From the NCBI RefSeq assembly GCF_000816085.1, contig NZ_CP008747.1, positions 992,001 to 1,056,000 of the forward strand: a stretch of DNA of 64,000 nt. The letters run 5' to 3'. The first letter of the stretch is position 1. The number at the start of each line of letters is the position of its first letter. Shown one piece after another: positions 56,483 to 63,944 of the stretch. The notes under the pieces are model-generated. The model was not told the origin of the DNA. It saw nothing but the letters and a program-made list of their open reading frames with translations, and searched no databases. This DNA comes from Staphylococcus hyicus (GTDB taxonomy: Bacteria; Bacillota; Bacilli; Staphylococcales; Staphylococcaceae). Both the position numbers and the translations under genes were made by a program.

Positions 56483-57376
56483 ATGAAAAATAATGAGAAT
56501 TATAAGTTTTTACTTAAAGACAGTGAGCTAATTACTTTGAGAAAAGAAATTTTTAAGAATAGGGATTCTAATCATAGAGTCCTTATTCCTAATGAGTTTA
56601 TGGAGTATCTTGATACTGTGGATGGAACACACAGGTTTAAAGCAAACATATTAGTAGCCTATATAGGAATTATATTAACGTATAGAGAGGCTTATTACAC
56701 ATATAGGAAACATCATATAAATTTGGAAGTTATATGTCAGGTTATGGGGATAAGGTTTTCCGACGAATTACGAAAAGTTTTTCAAAAAGGAGAATATCTC
56801 GAAAAAAACCATTTTATAGGCTATGAGAGAGACTTTCCTATTTCATATAACTTTTCATATAAAGAAAATGAAGGTAAACGTGAATACTTTATTAGATACA
56901 ATATGGCTTCTGAATTATCAGATGAAGTAGCAAAAGATACTATATATGATTATGCAAGTAGACAATTAAGGTCTATTAACCCAATTAGACATACTAAAGG
57001 TATAACACGTAAGCGCGGTAGAGGCGTGCAGGTAATTGCGCCACCTATAGATGTAAAAGCTGATAAATATATAAGCATTAACTATGAAACTATACGAGAC
57101 TTTATAAATAACGAGTTAAGTTTGAACACATTTTTTTATATAGCTAGATTAAAAAAACTAATCTGTAACAAAATAGTTAAAACCAAAACTGAATTTAGAA
57201 CGTCAAGGAAAAGATTGGCGGCCTATATGAATATTTCTATAAAAACATTTGAAAAGTCTCATATTGAATTAAAAAAATATACTAAAGGGAAATATGAGCT
57301 TGTACAAATAGCCAAAGCTGATAAAGATGGTGGGTTAAAAAGTAGTGTATTTTTGAAATTGGAGTGCCAATTATAA
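56483..57376 (+). CDS. Phage early protein, 297 aa, possible replication/DNA-binding
   Basis: 297 residues, basic, mostly helical with no motif I recognise. Contains KGITRKRGRGVQVIAPPI in the middle, a basic linker, and a C-terminal helix-rich part (FRTSRKRLAAYMNISIKTFEKSHIELKK) that looks like a helix-turn-helix or winged helix. It follows the helicase gene by 21 bp and is preceded by AAGGAAG. Position and basic character suggest replication initiation or loading, unproven. Confidence 0.6.
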   Translation: MKNNENYKFLLKDSELITLRKEIFKNRDSNHRVLIPNEFMEYLDTVDGTHRFKANILVAYIGIILTYREAYYTYRKHHINLEVICQVMGIRFSDELRKVFQKGEYLEKNHFIGYERDFPISYNFSYKENEGKREYFIRYNMASELSDEVAKDTIYDYASRQLRSINPIRHTKGITRKRGRGVQVIAPPIDVKADKYISINYETIRDFINNELSLNTFFYIARLKKLICNKIVKTKTEFRTSRKRLAAYMNISIKTFEKSHIELKKYTKGKYELVQIAKADKDGGLKSSVFLKLECQL

Positions 57377-58054
57377 ACTTTTAAATTACTGTTGCCAAAG
57401 GGTTTGCAGGATTTAATTAAGAAACCCCCTAATTTTTTACGTACCTAAAAAGAGTCAACAAGTATATATATATTGTTATGTGCAACAAAGTACTCTCAAA
57501 CAAAAGGTGCGTATAAAATTGGAGCCCTTATGGTAAAAGTTATCAATATAAATGGTTTAGAAATCCTTATATATCAATGGTTTATAAGTGTTTTTTAGTA
57601 ACACTATTAAGAAATTAGAAACTATTAGACCTTAGAAACATCGCTTCGTCACTAACGTTCCTTGCTAGTTTCTTTCCACATGCTCAAGCTTCGCTTAGAG
57701 CTAGTGGGTTAGCGCAATAGATTTATACTTGTCAGAGGACTTATTAACACAATAAAAAGTTATTTATCTATAAAAATATAGAGAATTAAACGTATTGTAT
57801 AGGGTTATGAAAAGCACTAATTATGAGATTGATATAACTTAAATTTAGTTATAGAGGACATTTAAAAAGATAAAATATAACACAAAACTAAAATAACAAC
57901 ATAGAGGCTGCTCACACAACGATAATGCTTTTGAATAGTATTTGTCCAAAAAATATTTTTTGTCGATTAGAGAGCGTCTGAGAGGGTTTAGAAATGATTT
58001 TAAAGTAGATAGCTGACACGAATAGATAATTTGAGAGTTCCTGGAGGAGATATT
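57377..58054. other. 678-bp non-coding region with hairpins and phage motif
   Basis: No supported gene. It has a tight hairpin GCTCAAGC-TTC-GCTT-A-GAGC (57682-57701), flanking CTAG pairs, several AT-rich tracts (TATATATATATT near 57470), and copy 4 of the phage motif at 57867. Compatible with a structured RNA or replication control site. Confidence 0.45.
57867..57881 (+). promoter_or_regulatory. Phage motif copy 4
   Basis: AAGATAAAATATAAC, in the rightward orientation, 174 bp before the gene at 58055. Confidence 0.55.
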
Positions 58055-58399
58055 ATGAAAAATATTAAAGAGTATGATTGGATTTTTAGAGGGTTTGGAT
58101 TTATCGTCGGTTTAGAAGTAAAAAAGACAATAGGTTCAAGTAGTTACCAAGCTATGGTTACTGGTTATGTTTTTTCAAAAACTGAACAAGATTTAACTCT
58201 GAATTACTGTCTAAAGAAATGGAATAAGGATCGTATGGAATACACAGAGACTCATAGTATATTACTAACTCCCAACTACATATGCAATTTTCTAATAAAA
58301 CAAAACAAGGGTTACCCAATAAGTAAAGATTTTTTAAAAGATGACTTAATATTACTTGTTAGAAAGCTTCTCAATAAAAGACTAAGTTATCTAAAATAA
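58055..58399 (+). CDS. Phage protein, 114 aa, unknown
   Basis: 114 residues from ATG 58055, after CTGGAGGAGATATT (a longer frame starts at 58031 without RBS). A basic protein (MKNIKEYDWIFRGFGFIVGL at its start), single domain, no signal peptide or motif seen. It precedes a large intergenic gap and the DsbA-like gene. Function unknown. Confidence 0.6.
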   Translation: MKNIKEYDWIFRGFGFIVGLEVKKTIGSSSYQAMVTGYVFSKTEQDLTLNYCLKKWNKDRMEYTETHSILLTPNYICNFLIKQNKGYPISKDFLKDDLILLVRKLLNKRLSYLK

Positions 58400-58642
58400 A
58401 ATTTAGCCCCCTTATTATTTTAAATAAAGGGACTAACTACTAAAATTAATCAGAGAAATTAAGAAAAAAATGTAAGAATAAAAAGAAAAATAGGGTAGTC
58501 GTTATACATATAACGCCTATTTACATGATACATTAATCTTTTAGTGTGTGCAATAGTAGTCGTAAACCAATTGAATTATAGTTATTATGAAAAAATATAT
58601 TAAGGATTAATAAGTGATTTGAATCAGCTTTATTAATGTGTT

Positions 58643-58671
58643 TTGACTATAAAACATTAATAATATATTAT
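58643..58671 (+). promoter_or_regulatory. Promoter of the DsbA-like gene
   Basis: TTGACT (58643-58648), 17-bp spacer, TATTAT (58666-58671), 40 bp before the ATG. The rest of the 58400-58710 gap holds only a loose terminator-like inverted repeat (CCCTTATT near 58409 with AAATAAAGGG) after the previous gene. Confidence 0.7.
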
Positions 58672-58710
58672 GATTTTATAAGATTAAAATAATTCTAAAG
58701 GGGTAATAGC

Positions 58711-59274
58711 ATGAAATACTTTAAATCATTTTCCTTATACATATCAGTAATTATGCTTGCTTTATTAGTTAGTGCATGTGGACAAAGCAAGCATGAAGTA
58801 ATAGTTTATGGTGATTTCAATTGTCCTCATTGTAAAGACTTTGAACAAAAAATTATGCCTAAATTGACAAAAGACTACATAGAGAAAGATAAAGTGAAAT
58901 TTACCTTTGTTAATGTTGCCTTTTTAGACAAGAGTTCTGAATTGGGTGCAGCAGCATCTTATGCAGTTAAAGAAAAGGCTCCAAATAAGTTTTTAAAATT
59001 TAATCAAATGATTTTTGAGCAACAAGGTAAAGAAGAAATTAATGAGAAAAATTTAGATAAACAAATTGATAAACTAGGTCTAAGCGATAAAGATTCAAAT
59101 AACATAAAAGAAGAATATAAAAATAAACATAGTAAAGTTTGGGATAAAGTTGAGAGTGATCAAAAACGAGCAGACAAGGATCATATTAAAGAAGTGCCTA
59201 CAGTAAAAATCGATGATGAAAAAGTAAAAGATGTTTATGATTATGATTCTATTAAGAAAATGTTAGATGAATGA
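58711..59274 (+). CDS. DsbA-like thiol:disulfide oxidoreductase, lipoprotein
   Basis: 187 residues. Signal peptide with lipobox VSAC (lipidated Cys23), thioredoxin fold with active site CPHC at Cys38/Cys41 (GDFNCPHC) and cis-proline motif EVPT near residue 165. It should catalyse disulfide bond formation on the outer face of the membrane, like the lipoprotein DsbA of S. aureus. ATG after AAAGGGGTAATAGC. It converges on a bacteriocin-like gene whose C-terminal domain carries two cysteines; oxidising that peptide is the obvious candidate job (inference). SPbeta has an analogous pairing, bdbA/bdbB with sublancin. Confidence 0.88.
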   Translation: MKYFKSFSLYISVIMLALLVSACGQSKHEVIVYGDFNCPHCKDFEQKIMPKLTKDYIEKDKVKFTFVNVAFLDKSSELGAAASYAVKEKAPNKFLKFNQMIFEQQGKEEINEKNLDKQIDKLGLSDKDSNNIKEEYKNKHSKVWDKVESDQKRADKDHIKEVPTVKIDDEKVKDVYDYDSIKKMLDE

Positions 59275-59278
59275 GTAG

Positions 59279-59506
59279 GTGATTAAATTCAAGTATCTAG
59301 TAAAAGCAATCTATTTAATTTTATTTATATTAATGATTCAATATTTAGTAAAGAATAATCATTACATCGCAACAGTTATGTTCACATTGATTTCGCTAGG
59401 AATACTTATAGCAATAGAAAATTACTTCAACAAGAAAAAATATAGAGATAAAAAAATAAGTAGGTTTGAAGTCGACAAAGTTTATATTTGTTGGCTTTTT
59501 CAATAA
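59279..59506 (+). CDS. Small membrane protein, 75 aa
   Basis: 75 residues from GTG 59279, five bases after the DsbA-like stop; RBS is poor, so coupling is assumed. Two hydrophobic helices (YLVKAIYLILFILMIQYLV; YIATVMFTLISLGILIAIE) and a basic tail. Could be a partner of the DsbA-like protein, an immunity factor, or a quinone-linked DsbB-like partner, although no CxxC is present. Function unknown. Confidence 0.55.
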   Translation: MIKFKYLVKAIYLILFILMIQYLVKNNHYIATVMFTLISLGILIAIENYFNKKKYRDKKISRFEVDKVYICWLFQ

Positions 59507-59508
59507 AT

Positions 59509-59540
59509 AAGGCAAGTAAACATGATGGTTAACTTGCCTT
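59509..59540. terminator. Bidirectional terminator
   Basis: 9-bp stem AAGGCAAGT (59509-59517) with ACTTGCCTT (59532-59540), between the convergent DsbA-like operon and the bacteriocin operon. Confidence 0.8.
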
Positions 59541-59547
59541 AAAATTA

Positions 59548-59739
59548 TTATTTGTTATTATCCTTTTCTTTATCAAAGATAGTGCTGATACCCAAGGTGT
59601 CTTTAAATAAATACAAGAAAAACATAATAGCAGGTGGGGCAATAAAAAAGATAGCCATAAGACCAAATAAAATAGGAGCTGCTATTGAAATAAGAACGAT
59701 CCCAATGGCTAGAATCGTCATAAACTTAACGTAACTCAT
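59548..59739 (-). CDS. Small membrane protein, putative bacteriocin immunity
   Basis: 63 residues, start ATG 59739, three bases after the bacteriocin stop, without a good RBS (coupled). Two membrane helices (FMTILAIGIVLISIAAPILFG; LMAIFFIAPPAIMFFLYLF) and a charged tail (DKEKDNNK). Immunity proteins of class II bacteriocins are often encoded exactly here and have this shape. Inference from context. Confidence 0.6.
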   Translation of the reverse strand: MSYVKFMTILAIGIVLISIAAPILFGLMAIFFIAPPAIMFFLYLFKDTLGISTIFDKEKDNNK

Positions 59740-59742
59740 GTC

Positions 59743-60285
59743 TTAAAAACAAAAAGTGGCAGCACCAGTTAATCCACCGCCAACTGCGCCGATTGCTGCC
59801 CCTATGGCAGTACCAGCACCTACTCCAATAGGTGTTGCAGTCATTCCACCATATGTTGCTCCAGATAAGGCACCTCCGCCTCCACCTGTAACAGCCCCTC
59901 CACCTGTACCAAGGGCACATTTTTTCCAATTAGTGCTATATGTTGTGATTTTTTTATCATATGGAATAATTACATCGCCGACAATATAACCATTATGTAT
60001 TTTGTAAGCAACATTTGCTTTAACGCCATCTTTAGTTTTAACAGAAGTAGGTAATTGTACAGACTTATTAGTAGCTTTGTCTGTGATAGTAGCCTTGCCA
60101 TCAACCACTTTACCAGTTGCATACTTATTAATTGCTACTTTAAATTGGGCATCATTAATTTTAGCAACCTTAACTTTACCTGTTTGATCTGTTTGAGTAG
60201 CTGCATGTGTAATTGGTGTTGCATGTGACACAACTCCTGTAGTCAAAATTAGAGCTGTTGCACATTTAAGAATTCCTTTTTTCAT
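59743..60285 (-). CDS. Bacteriocin-like precursor with Gly-rich C-terminal domain and two cysteines
   Basis: 180 residues from ATG 60285 (AAAGGAGGAATTAATTTCTT). Sec signal peptide (about 1-29), a soluble propeptide-like domain (about 30-120), then a C-terminal domain from Cys123 to Cys179. The C-terminal domain is dominated by GGGAVTGGGGGALSGATYGG and GVGAGTAIGAAIGAVGGG helices with GxxxG spacing. This resembles pore-forming class II (IIb/IId-like) bacteriocins, and the cysteines at both ends would close a large loop. Unlike most it has a Sec signal and large prodomain and no double-glycine leader, ABC exporter or cleaving protease next door. A small membrane gene follows and a DsbA-like gene faces it. 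Confidence 0.7.
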   Translation of the reverse strand: MKKGILKCATALILTTGVVSHATPITHAATQTDQTGKVKVAKINDAQFKVAINKYATGKVVDGKATITDKATNKSVQLPTSVKTKDGVKANVAYKIHNGYIVGDVIIPYDKKITTYSTNWKKCALGTGGGAVTGGGGGALSGATYGGMTATPIGVGAGTAIGAAIGAVGGGLTGAATFCF

Positions 60286-60358
60286 AAGAAATTAATTCCT
60301 CCTTTAATTTTGATTACTATGGCACAATAACATATTTCGTCTAATTGATGTGTCACAT

Positions 60359-60392
60359 TTCATAAGTGTCTGTTTTTTCTTCCTAAGTGTCT
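60359..60392 (-). promoter_or_regulatory. Tandem 13-mer direct repeat upstream of the bacteriocin gene
   Basis: On the minus strand AGACACTTAGGAA and AGACACTTATGAA, 12 of 13 identical, 21 bp apart start to start: 9-bp cores with 12-bp gaps. Two-turn spacing of 9-bp direct repeats is the pattern of LytTR regulator sites (AgrA, PlnC, ComE). The element lies about 75 bp upstream of the bacteriocin ATG. Confidence 0.6.
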
Positions 60393-60689
60393 TTTATGAA
60401 AAACGTCTAGAACAGAAAGTGATTCTCAACTGTCTCAAAAACATGATAAAAGATATTTGTCAAGTTTTAGATTTCTTATGACTAAAGAATAGATTTATAA
60501 GTAAATAGTTGATAATTAGCGATTGAAAATGCTTATTAAAATTTTAATAATGAGTACTTAAAGTGTTGTCATATATAGGTTTATAAGGTGTTTAAATCTT
60601 GATGACTGTGATGAATTTTTATGTGAGTTAGCAATAGATCCAGAGTCTAATAAACAGTTCTTTTTAGGTTGAAATTCAAGGGTAAAAGT

Positions 60690-62100
60690 TAATAATTCTA
60701 TTTGATAATAATATTACACTAATTTTGTGAGTATGAAAAAGGGATATGAGGATAGGTAAGTTGGGTGATAAGGAAAAATAGGTAAATTGATAACGGATAA
60801 TTATAGCGATTTTATCGCTAGGTGTAAAAACGTCTTTTTATTAAAACTTTAATTTTGTTTACTGTGTGATCTGAGTGAAAATGGCATGAATATTGGTAAA
60901 TGGGAGTATAAAGATAAGGGGATTTGTGCAGGGGGAAGGATGAGGAGTTTAAGGAATATGTAGGTGAAAATGTGGTGGATTTATGGAGTATTAGGAGGAT
61001 TGAAGGGGTGTTGAAGGTAGGTATGCAAGGGGCAATTGATGGTGAAATGTGAGTGATTTGGAAGGTGAAATATGAGTGTGATGAGATGGAGGGTAAATTT
61101 GTGGATATTGGTGATGAAGGGTAAAAATGGAAAATATGTGAGGTGTGATTTTTGGACAGTTGGGGGCAAAAATTGACTTCAGCACGTTCCGAAATCCTAA
61201 ACTCACCCCCCTAACAAAAATACTTGTAAAAAAGGCGTTTAGATAATCATTGTTATATGAACGCCCGAATATATAGCCCGTTGATTATGTGACCACTGCA
61301 TGACTGTTGAAACTTTGTTAAATGTTTAATTATGTTTAAAATATTATGTAATATGACTAGTTAATAGGTGTCATAATTTATTTAAAATCTACTGAAATTT
61401 AAGCAAGAATTGAGGTAACGCGGTAATTTTCCACGACTGTTCAAAACCAACACATTTAAACATATTCACACAAATATAAACATATAAACTGTTCCCACAT
61501 TATCCCCAACTTATCCACATTCTTCACACTCTACCAATCCACCCAATCACACACCACACATCACATATATATCAATCTCACACATTCTCACATGCTAAAT
61601 CTATCACACCAACTAACATAACCCACCCAAACCAACGCATCAAATCCCATACATCAATAATCACATTTACACCCAACCAACCCAACACATTCAACAAATC
61701 AAATCGACAAAATAAACAATCACATAAACTAAATCCAAAACAAAGAAATTCGAAACCTTACACCCTTAACCCTTATCATGCCCAAACCCTCACACATTCC
61801 CATTTGTTCCAACCTCATAACCTTACACGCTCACATGCTCACATGTCTTCAATCCTAACCACTCACGCACATAATCATCACACTACATCTATATACATAT
61901 ACACATATATCATCACATCTTATTGCTTAACACTTCAGCATATACATATATCAATACACACATATACAATTACTTATAATCACATCACTACACATGCAAT
62001 CATACACATGTACACTATGCACATACTCATATACATACATGCAACATTACACACACTCACAATAATATACATATCTATATTAGGCTTATTTACGCTTATA
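60690..62100. other. Non-coding region with opposed G-rich and C-rich arms
   Basis: The 2.3 kb gap (60286-62621) has no supported gene. By my count, 60901-61140 has 94 G and 3 C, while 61501-61740 has 85 C and 3 G. The arms are not inverted copies of each other; they only mirror in base composition. A core of about 250 bp (61180-61430) with normal composition and a GGCGTT/AACGCC hairpin (61231-61262) lies between them. Open frames in the arms are low-complexity and not credible. Candidate replication origin or start of two divergent C-rich transcripts. Confidence 0.6.
61500..61519 (+). promoter_or_regulatory. DnaA-box pair
   Basis: TTATCCCCA (61500-61508, one mismatch) and TTATCCACA (61511-61519, exact), 11 bp apart. 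A third near match in the other orientation, TGTGGATAT, lies at 61100-61108. Supports, without proving, an origin in the asymmetric region. Confidence 0.55.
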
Positions 62101-62529
62101 ACTGCCTTAATAGACATTTATATCTATTAATTAATAAACTATACTCATTTATACACGATCGAGTGAACAACGTTTATAACTTGATTAAGGCGTATTATAG
62201 ATATGCGCACATAAATTAATATTATGATAATAAACGCCATACATGAAACACGTATGACATCAATATCAGTCACACAAGCACACGTTAATACTAATCAATC
62301 TCATCAATATCAATTACATAAATATACACATAGACAATCATAATAGGGGATTAACCAAGCAAGGTAAGTAATAGCAAGCACATTACAACCTAATTACACC
62401 ACTAACACATGATAATGATTTATCATCTATGCATTAACATATACAAATGAATTAAGGTTAATTATAATGCTGATTATTTCTATAATTACACTTGTTACAA
62501 ATTATGTATAAAGTGTAAAACTTCCAAGC

Positions 62530-62544
62530 AAAATAAAATATAAT
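62530..62544 (+). promoter_or_regulatory. Phage motif copy 5
   Basis: AAAATAAAATATAAT, one change from the consensus, with TAAAAC 17 bp before TATAAT. It lies 77 bp upstream of the 46-aa gene. Confidence 0.55.
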
Positions 62545-62621
62545 ATAAGTTAAAAGCATTGTATTTCACGATGTATCGTGTTATAATTAGTTATACTCAT
62601 TGAAAGGAGGACAGTCACCGA

Positions 62622-62762
62622 ATGAACCGAATTGAAAGGGAACTTAAAACCCTTGAGGTTAAAGAGAAAAAGGCAAGGTACTATAAAGAGATAACGGAAA
62701 TTGTGAGAAATGTTATCTACATGATTATAGCCCTTGCCACACTCTTAAAACTATTAGGTTAA
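62622..62762 (+). CDS. 46-aa small protein with C-terminal membrane helix
   Basis: 46 residues, ATG 62622 after GAAAGGAGGACAGTCACCGA. N-terminal half charged and helical (RELKTLEVKEKKARYYKEI), C-terminal half hydrophobic (NVIYMIIALATLLKLLG). Resembles small phage membrane peptides or type I toxins, though longer than many. Its start codon lies inside an 18-nt stretch complementary to RNA 300 nt downstream, so translation may be locked by RNA structure. Confidence 0.65.
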   Translation: MNRIERELKTLEVKEKKARYYKEITEIVRNVIYMIIALATLLKLLG

Positions 62763-62763
62763 T

Positions 62764-62787
62764 AAGTAGGGAATTAATTCCCTACTT
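62764..62787. terminator. Perfect 24-bp palindrome between the two small membrane genes
   Basis: AAGTAGGGAATT (62764-62775) with AATTCCCTACTT (62776-62787). No T run follows, so it is either a weak terminator, an operator or an RNA processing hairpin. Confidence 0.5.
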
Positions 62788-62817
62788 CACTATATATTAT
62801 ATTCGAGGTGATGCAAA

Positions 62818-62919
62818 ATGACAAAACAAATGTTCATTGATATTATTCACATCATAGTAAATGTTGTTTCAATCATTATCGGTTTAGCTCTATTAATTTG
62901 CTTATGGCTTTACTTGTAA
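62818..62919 (+). CDS. 33-aa hydrophobic peptide
   Basis: 33 residues, ATG 62818 after GAGGTGATGCAAA. One membrane helix (IIHIIVNVVSIIIGLALLICLWLYL) with a short polar start. Shape matches type I toxin peptides (Fst/TxpA-like) and other phage membrane peptides. Enclosed between the two arms of the 18-nt complementary pair. Confidence 0.6.
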   Translation: MTKQMFIDIIHIIVNVVSIIIGLALLICLWLYL

Positions 62920-62950
62920 AATTTCGATTCGGTTCATTCAAATAGACATT

Positions 62951-63151
62951 ATGAAAAATGAAATCATTCTAACAATAAAAAATTTATTTGAGGAGCTTAA
63001 AAGCTCTCAGATATCACGTGAAACGGGTTTACCTTATCAGACTGTTCAGGATTTAAAAAACGGTAGAACCCACATTGAAGATGCGAAATTTAGAACGGTT
63101 ATTAAACTCTATGAGTATCAAAAATCATTGAAAAATAGTGGGGAAAATTAA
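62951..63151 (+). CDS. 66-aa helix-turn-helix DNA-binding protein
   Basis: 66 residues with a compact HTH (SSQISRETGLPYQTVQDLKNGR, about 18-39) and a helical C-terminus. Cro/Arc-sized phage regulator type. No clear RBS before ATG 62951; the right arm of the complementary pair ends 11 bases upstream, so its translation may depend on upstream structure. Target unknown. Confidence 0.65.
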   Translation: MKNEIILTIKNLFEELKSSQISRETGLPYQTVQDLKNGRTHIEDAKFRTVIKLYEYQKSLKNSGEN

Positions 63152-63219
63152 AATTTCAACTTTACTATAAAGGTGAACGGTTACACTTAAATGATAACTG
63201 TAGCCTTTACTAATCAAGT

Positions 63220-63234
63220 AAGATAAAATATAAT
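63220..63234 (+). promoter_or_regulatory. Phage motif copy 6
   Basis: AAGATAAAATATAAT, with TTTACT exactly 17 bp before TATAAT, so it reads as a promoter. It lies 35 bp upstream of the 52-aa gene. Confidence 0.65.
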
Positions 63235-63269
63235 ATAAGTAAGGATAAGGTAATAAATGAGGTGAGAAA

Positions 63270-63428
63270 ATGAAAGACATCAAATATTTATCGACTGAAA
63301 CATTAAAACGTAAAGCCTCAGCACTATCTAAAAAGATTGACATAGCTGAATGTGATGGCTATTACAATTTGCTAGATGAATCAAAGCAAGAACTTAATAA
63401 GGTATTAACTGAACTTGAAACAAGATAG
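63270..63428 (+). CDS. 52-aa small protein
   Basis: 52 residues, ATG 63270 after GAGGTGAGAAA. Helical and charged (MKDIKYLSTETLKRKASALS at its start, ESKQELNKVLTELETR at the end). Directly downstream of motif copy 6. Early phage gene of unknown function. Confidence 0.6.
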   Translation: MKDIKYLSTETLKRKASALSKKIDIAECDGYYNLLDESKQELNKVLTELETR

Positions 63429-63460
63429 ACCATAAACTAAAACAATAGGAGGTGACAACC

Positions 63461-63559
63461 ATGTTTATATTAGAATGGTATCAAATAATAGCTTTGGCTT
63501 GTGGGTGTGGATTTTTAGGAGCATTAACAAGTAAAGAACTTAGAAACAAATTATTTTAA
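63461..63559 (+). CDS. 32-aa membrane peptide
   Basis: 32 residues, ATG 63461 after ATAGGAGGTGACAACC. Hydrophobic helix (WYQIIALACGCGFLGALTS) and basic tail (KELRNKLF). Strong RBS makes it likely to be expressed. Function unknown. Confidence 0.6.
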   Translation: MFILEWYQIIALACGCGFLGALTSKELRNKLF

Positions 63560-63570
63560 AACTTCAAAGA

Positions 63571-63585
63571 AAGATAAAATATAAC
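63571..63585 (+). promoter_or_regulatory. Phage motif copy 7
   Basis: AAGATAAAATATAAC, with TAAAACTTC 17 bp before TATAAC as at copy 5. It lies 23 bp upstream of the ArdA-like gene. Confidence 0.65.
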
Positions 63586-63608
63586 AAGAATAAGAAGAGG
63601 CGCAAGAA

Positions 63609-63944
63609 ATGGATTACGATTTAAAAACTTTTAGCAACTCACAAGAATTAAAGAAAGGCGACTTACAAAGCTACAAAGATTTGATAAATGATGTAGGCGC
63701 TGGAAATTGGCAAAACGACGAAATACATTTGTTTGAATCAATAGAGGATTTCACAAAATATGAAATTTGTCACGGCTGGTATAACTTATATGATAAAGTG
63801 AACGACGACTATAACGGCGCACCTAATTTATTTAATTATATAGATTTAGAAGATTTAGGAAATGACCTAATTGAAATGTGGGATGCATCGTGTCATTTCT
63901 TAACATCAGAAAACAAAGTATTAACAACTTCTCACGGATGGTAA
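63609..63944 (+). CDS. Small acidic ArdA-like protein
   Basis: 111 residues, strongly acidic, ATG 63609 after AGAGGCGCAAGAA. The C-terminal half (FESIEDFTKYEIC; LFNYIDLEDLGNDLIEMWDAS; HGW end) resembles the third domain of ArdA antirestriction proteins, which mimic DNA and block type I restriction enzymes. It is shorter than full ArdA (about 165), so it may be a minimal or different DNA mimic. Early-type promoter motif upstream fits such a role. Similarity judged by eye only. Confidence 0.5.
   Translation: MDYDLKTFSNSQELKKGDLQSYKDLINDVGAGNWQNDEIHLFESIEDFTKYEICHGWYNLYDKVNDDYNGAPNLFNYIDLEDLGNDLIEMWDASCHFLTSENKVLTTSHGW

Larger units (their letters stand above)
62620..62939 (+). repeat. 18-nt complementary pair enclosing two small membrane genes
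   Basis: GAATGAACCGAATTGAAA (62620-62637) pairs over its full length with TTTCGATTCGGTTCATTC (62922-62939), with one G-U pair. The left arm covers the start codon of the 46-aa gene; the right arm lies just before the HTH gene. Confidence 0.75.

Noticed and set aside
59726-59929. 67-codon Trp/Arg/Cys-rich minus-strand frame
   Set aside because: Shadow of the Gly-rich bacteriocin domain read in another frame.
60981-61206. Two overlapping minus-strand frames in the G-rich arm
   Set aside because: Pro/His/Leu-rich translation caused by base bias, no RBS.
61804-62130. 108-codon frame in the C-rich arm
   Set aside because: Translates to His/Thr/Ile/Tyr low-complexity sequence that only reflects the ACA/CAT-rich DNA; no RBS and no homology pattern.
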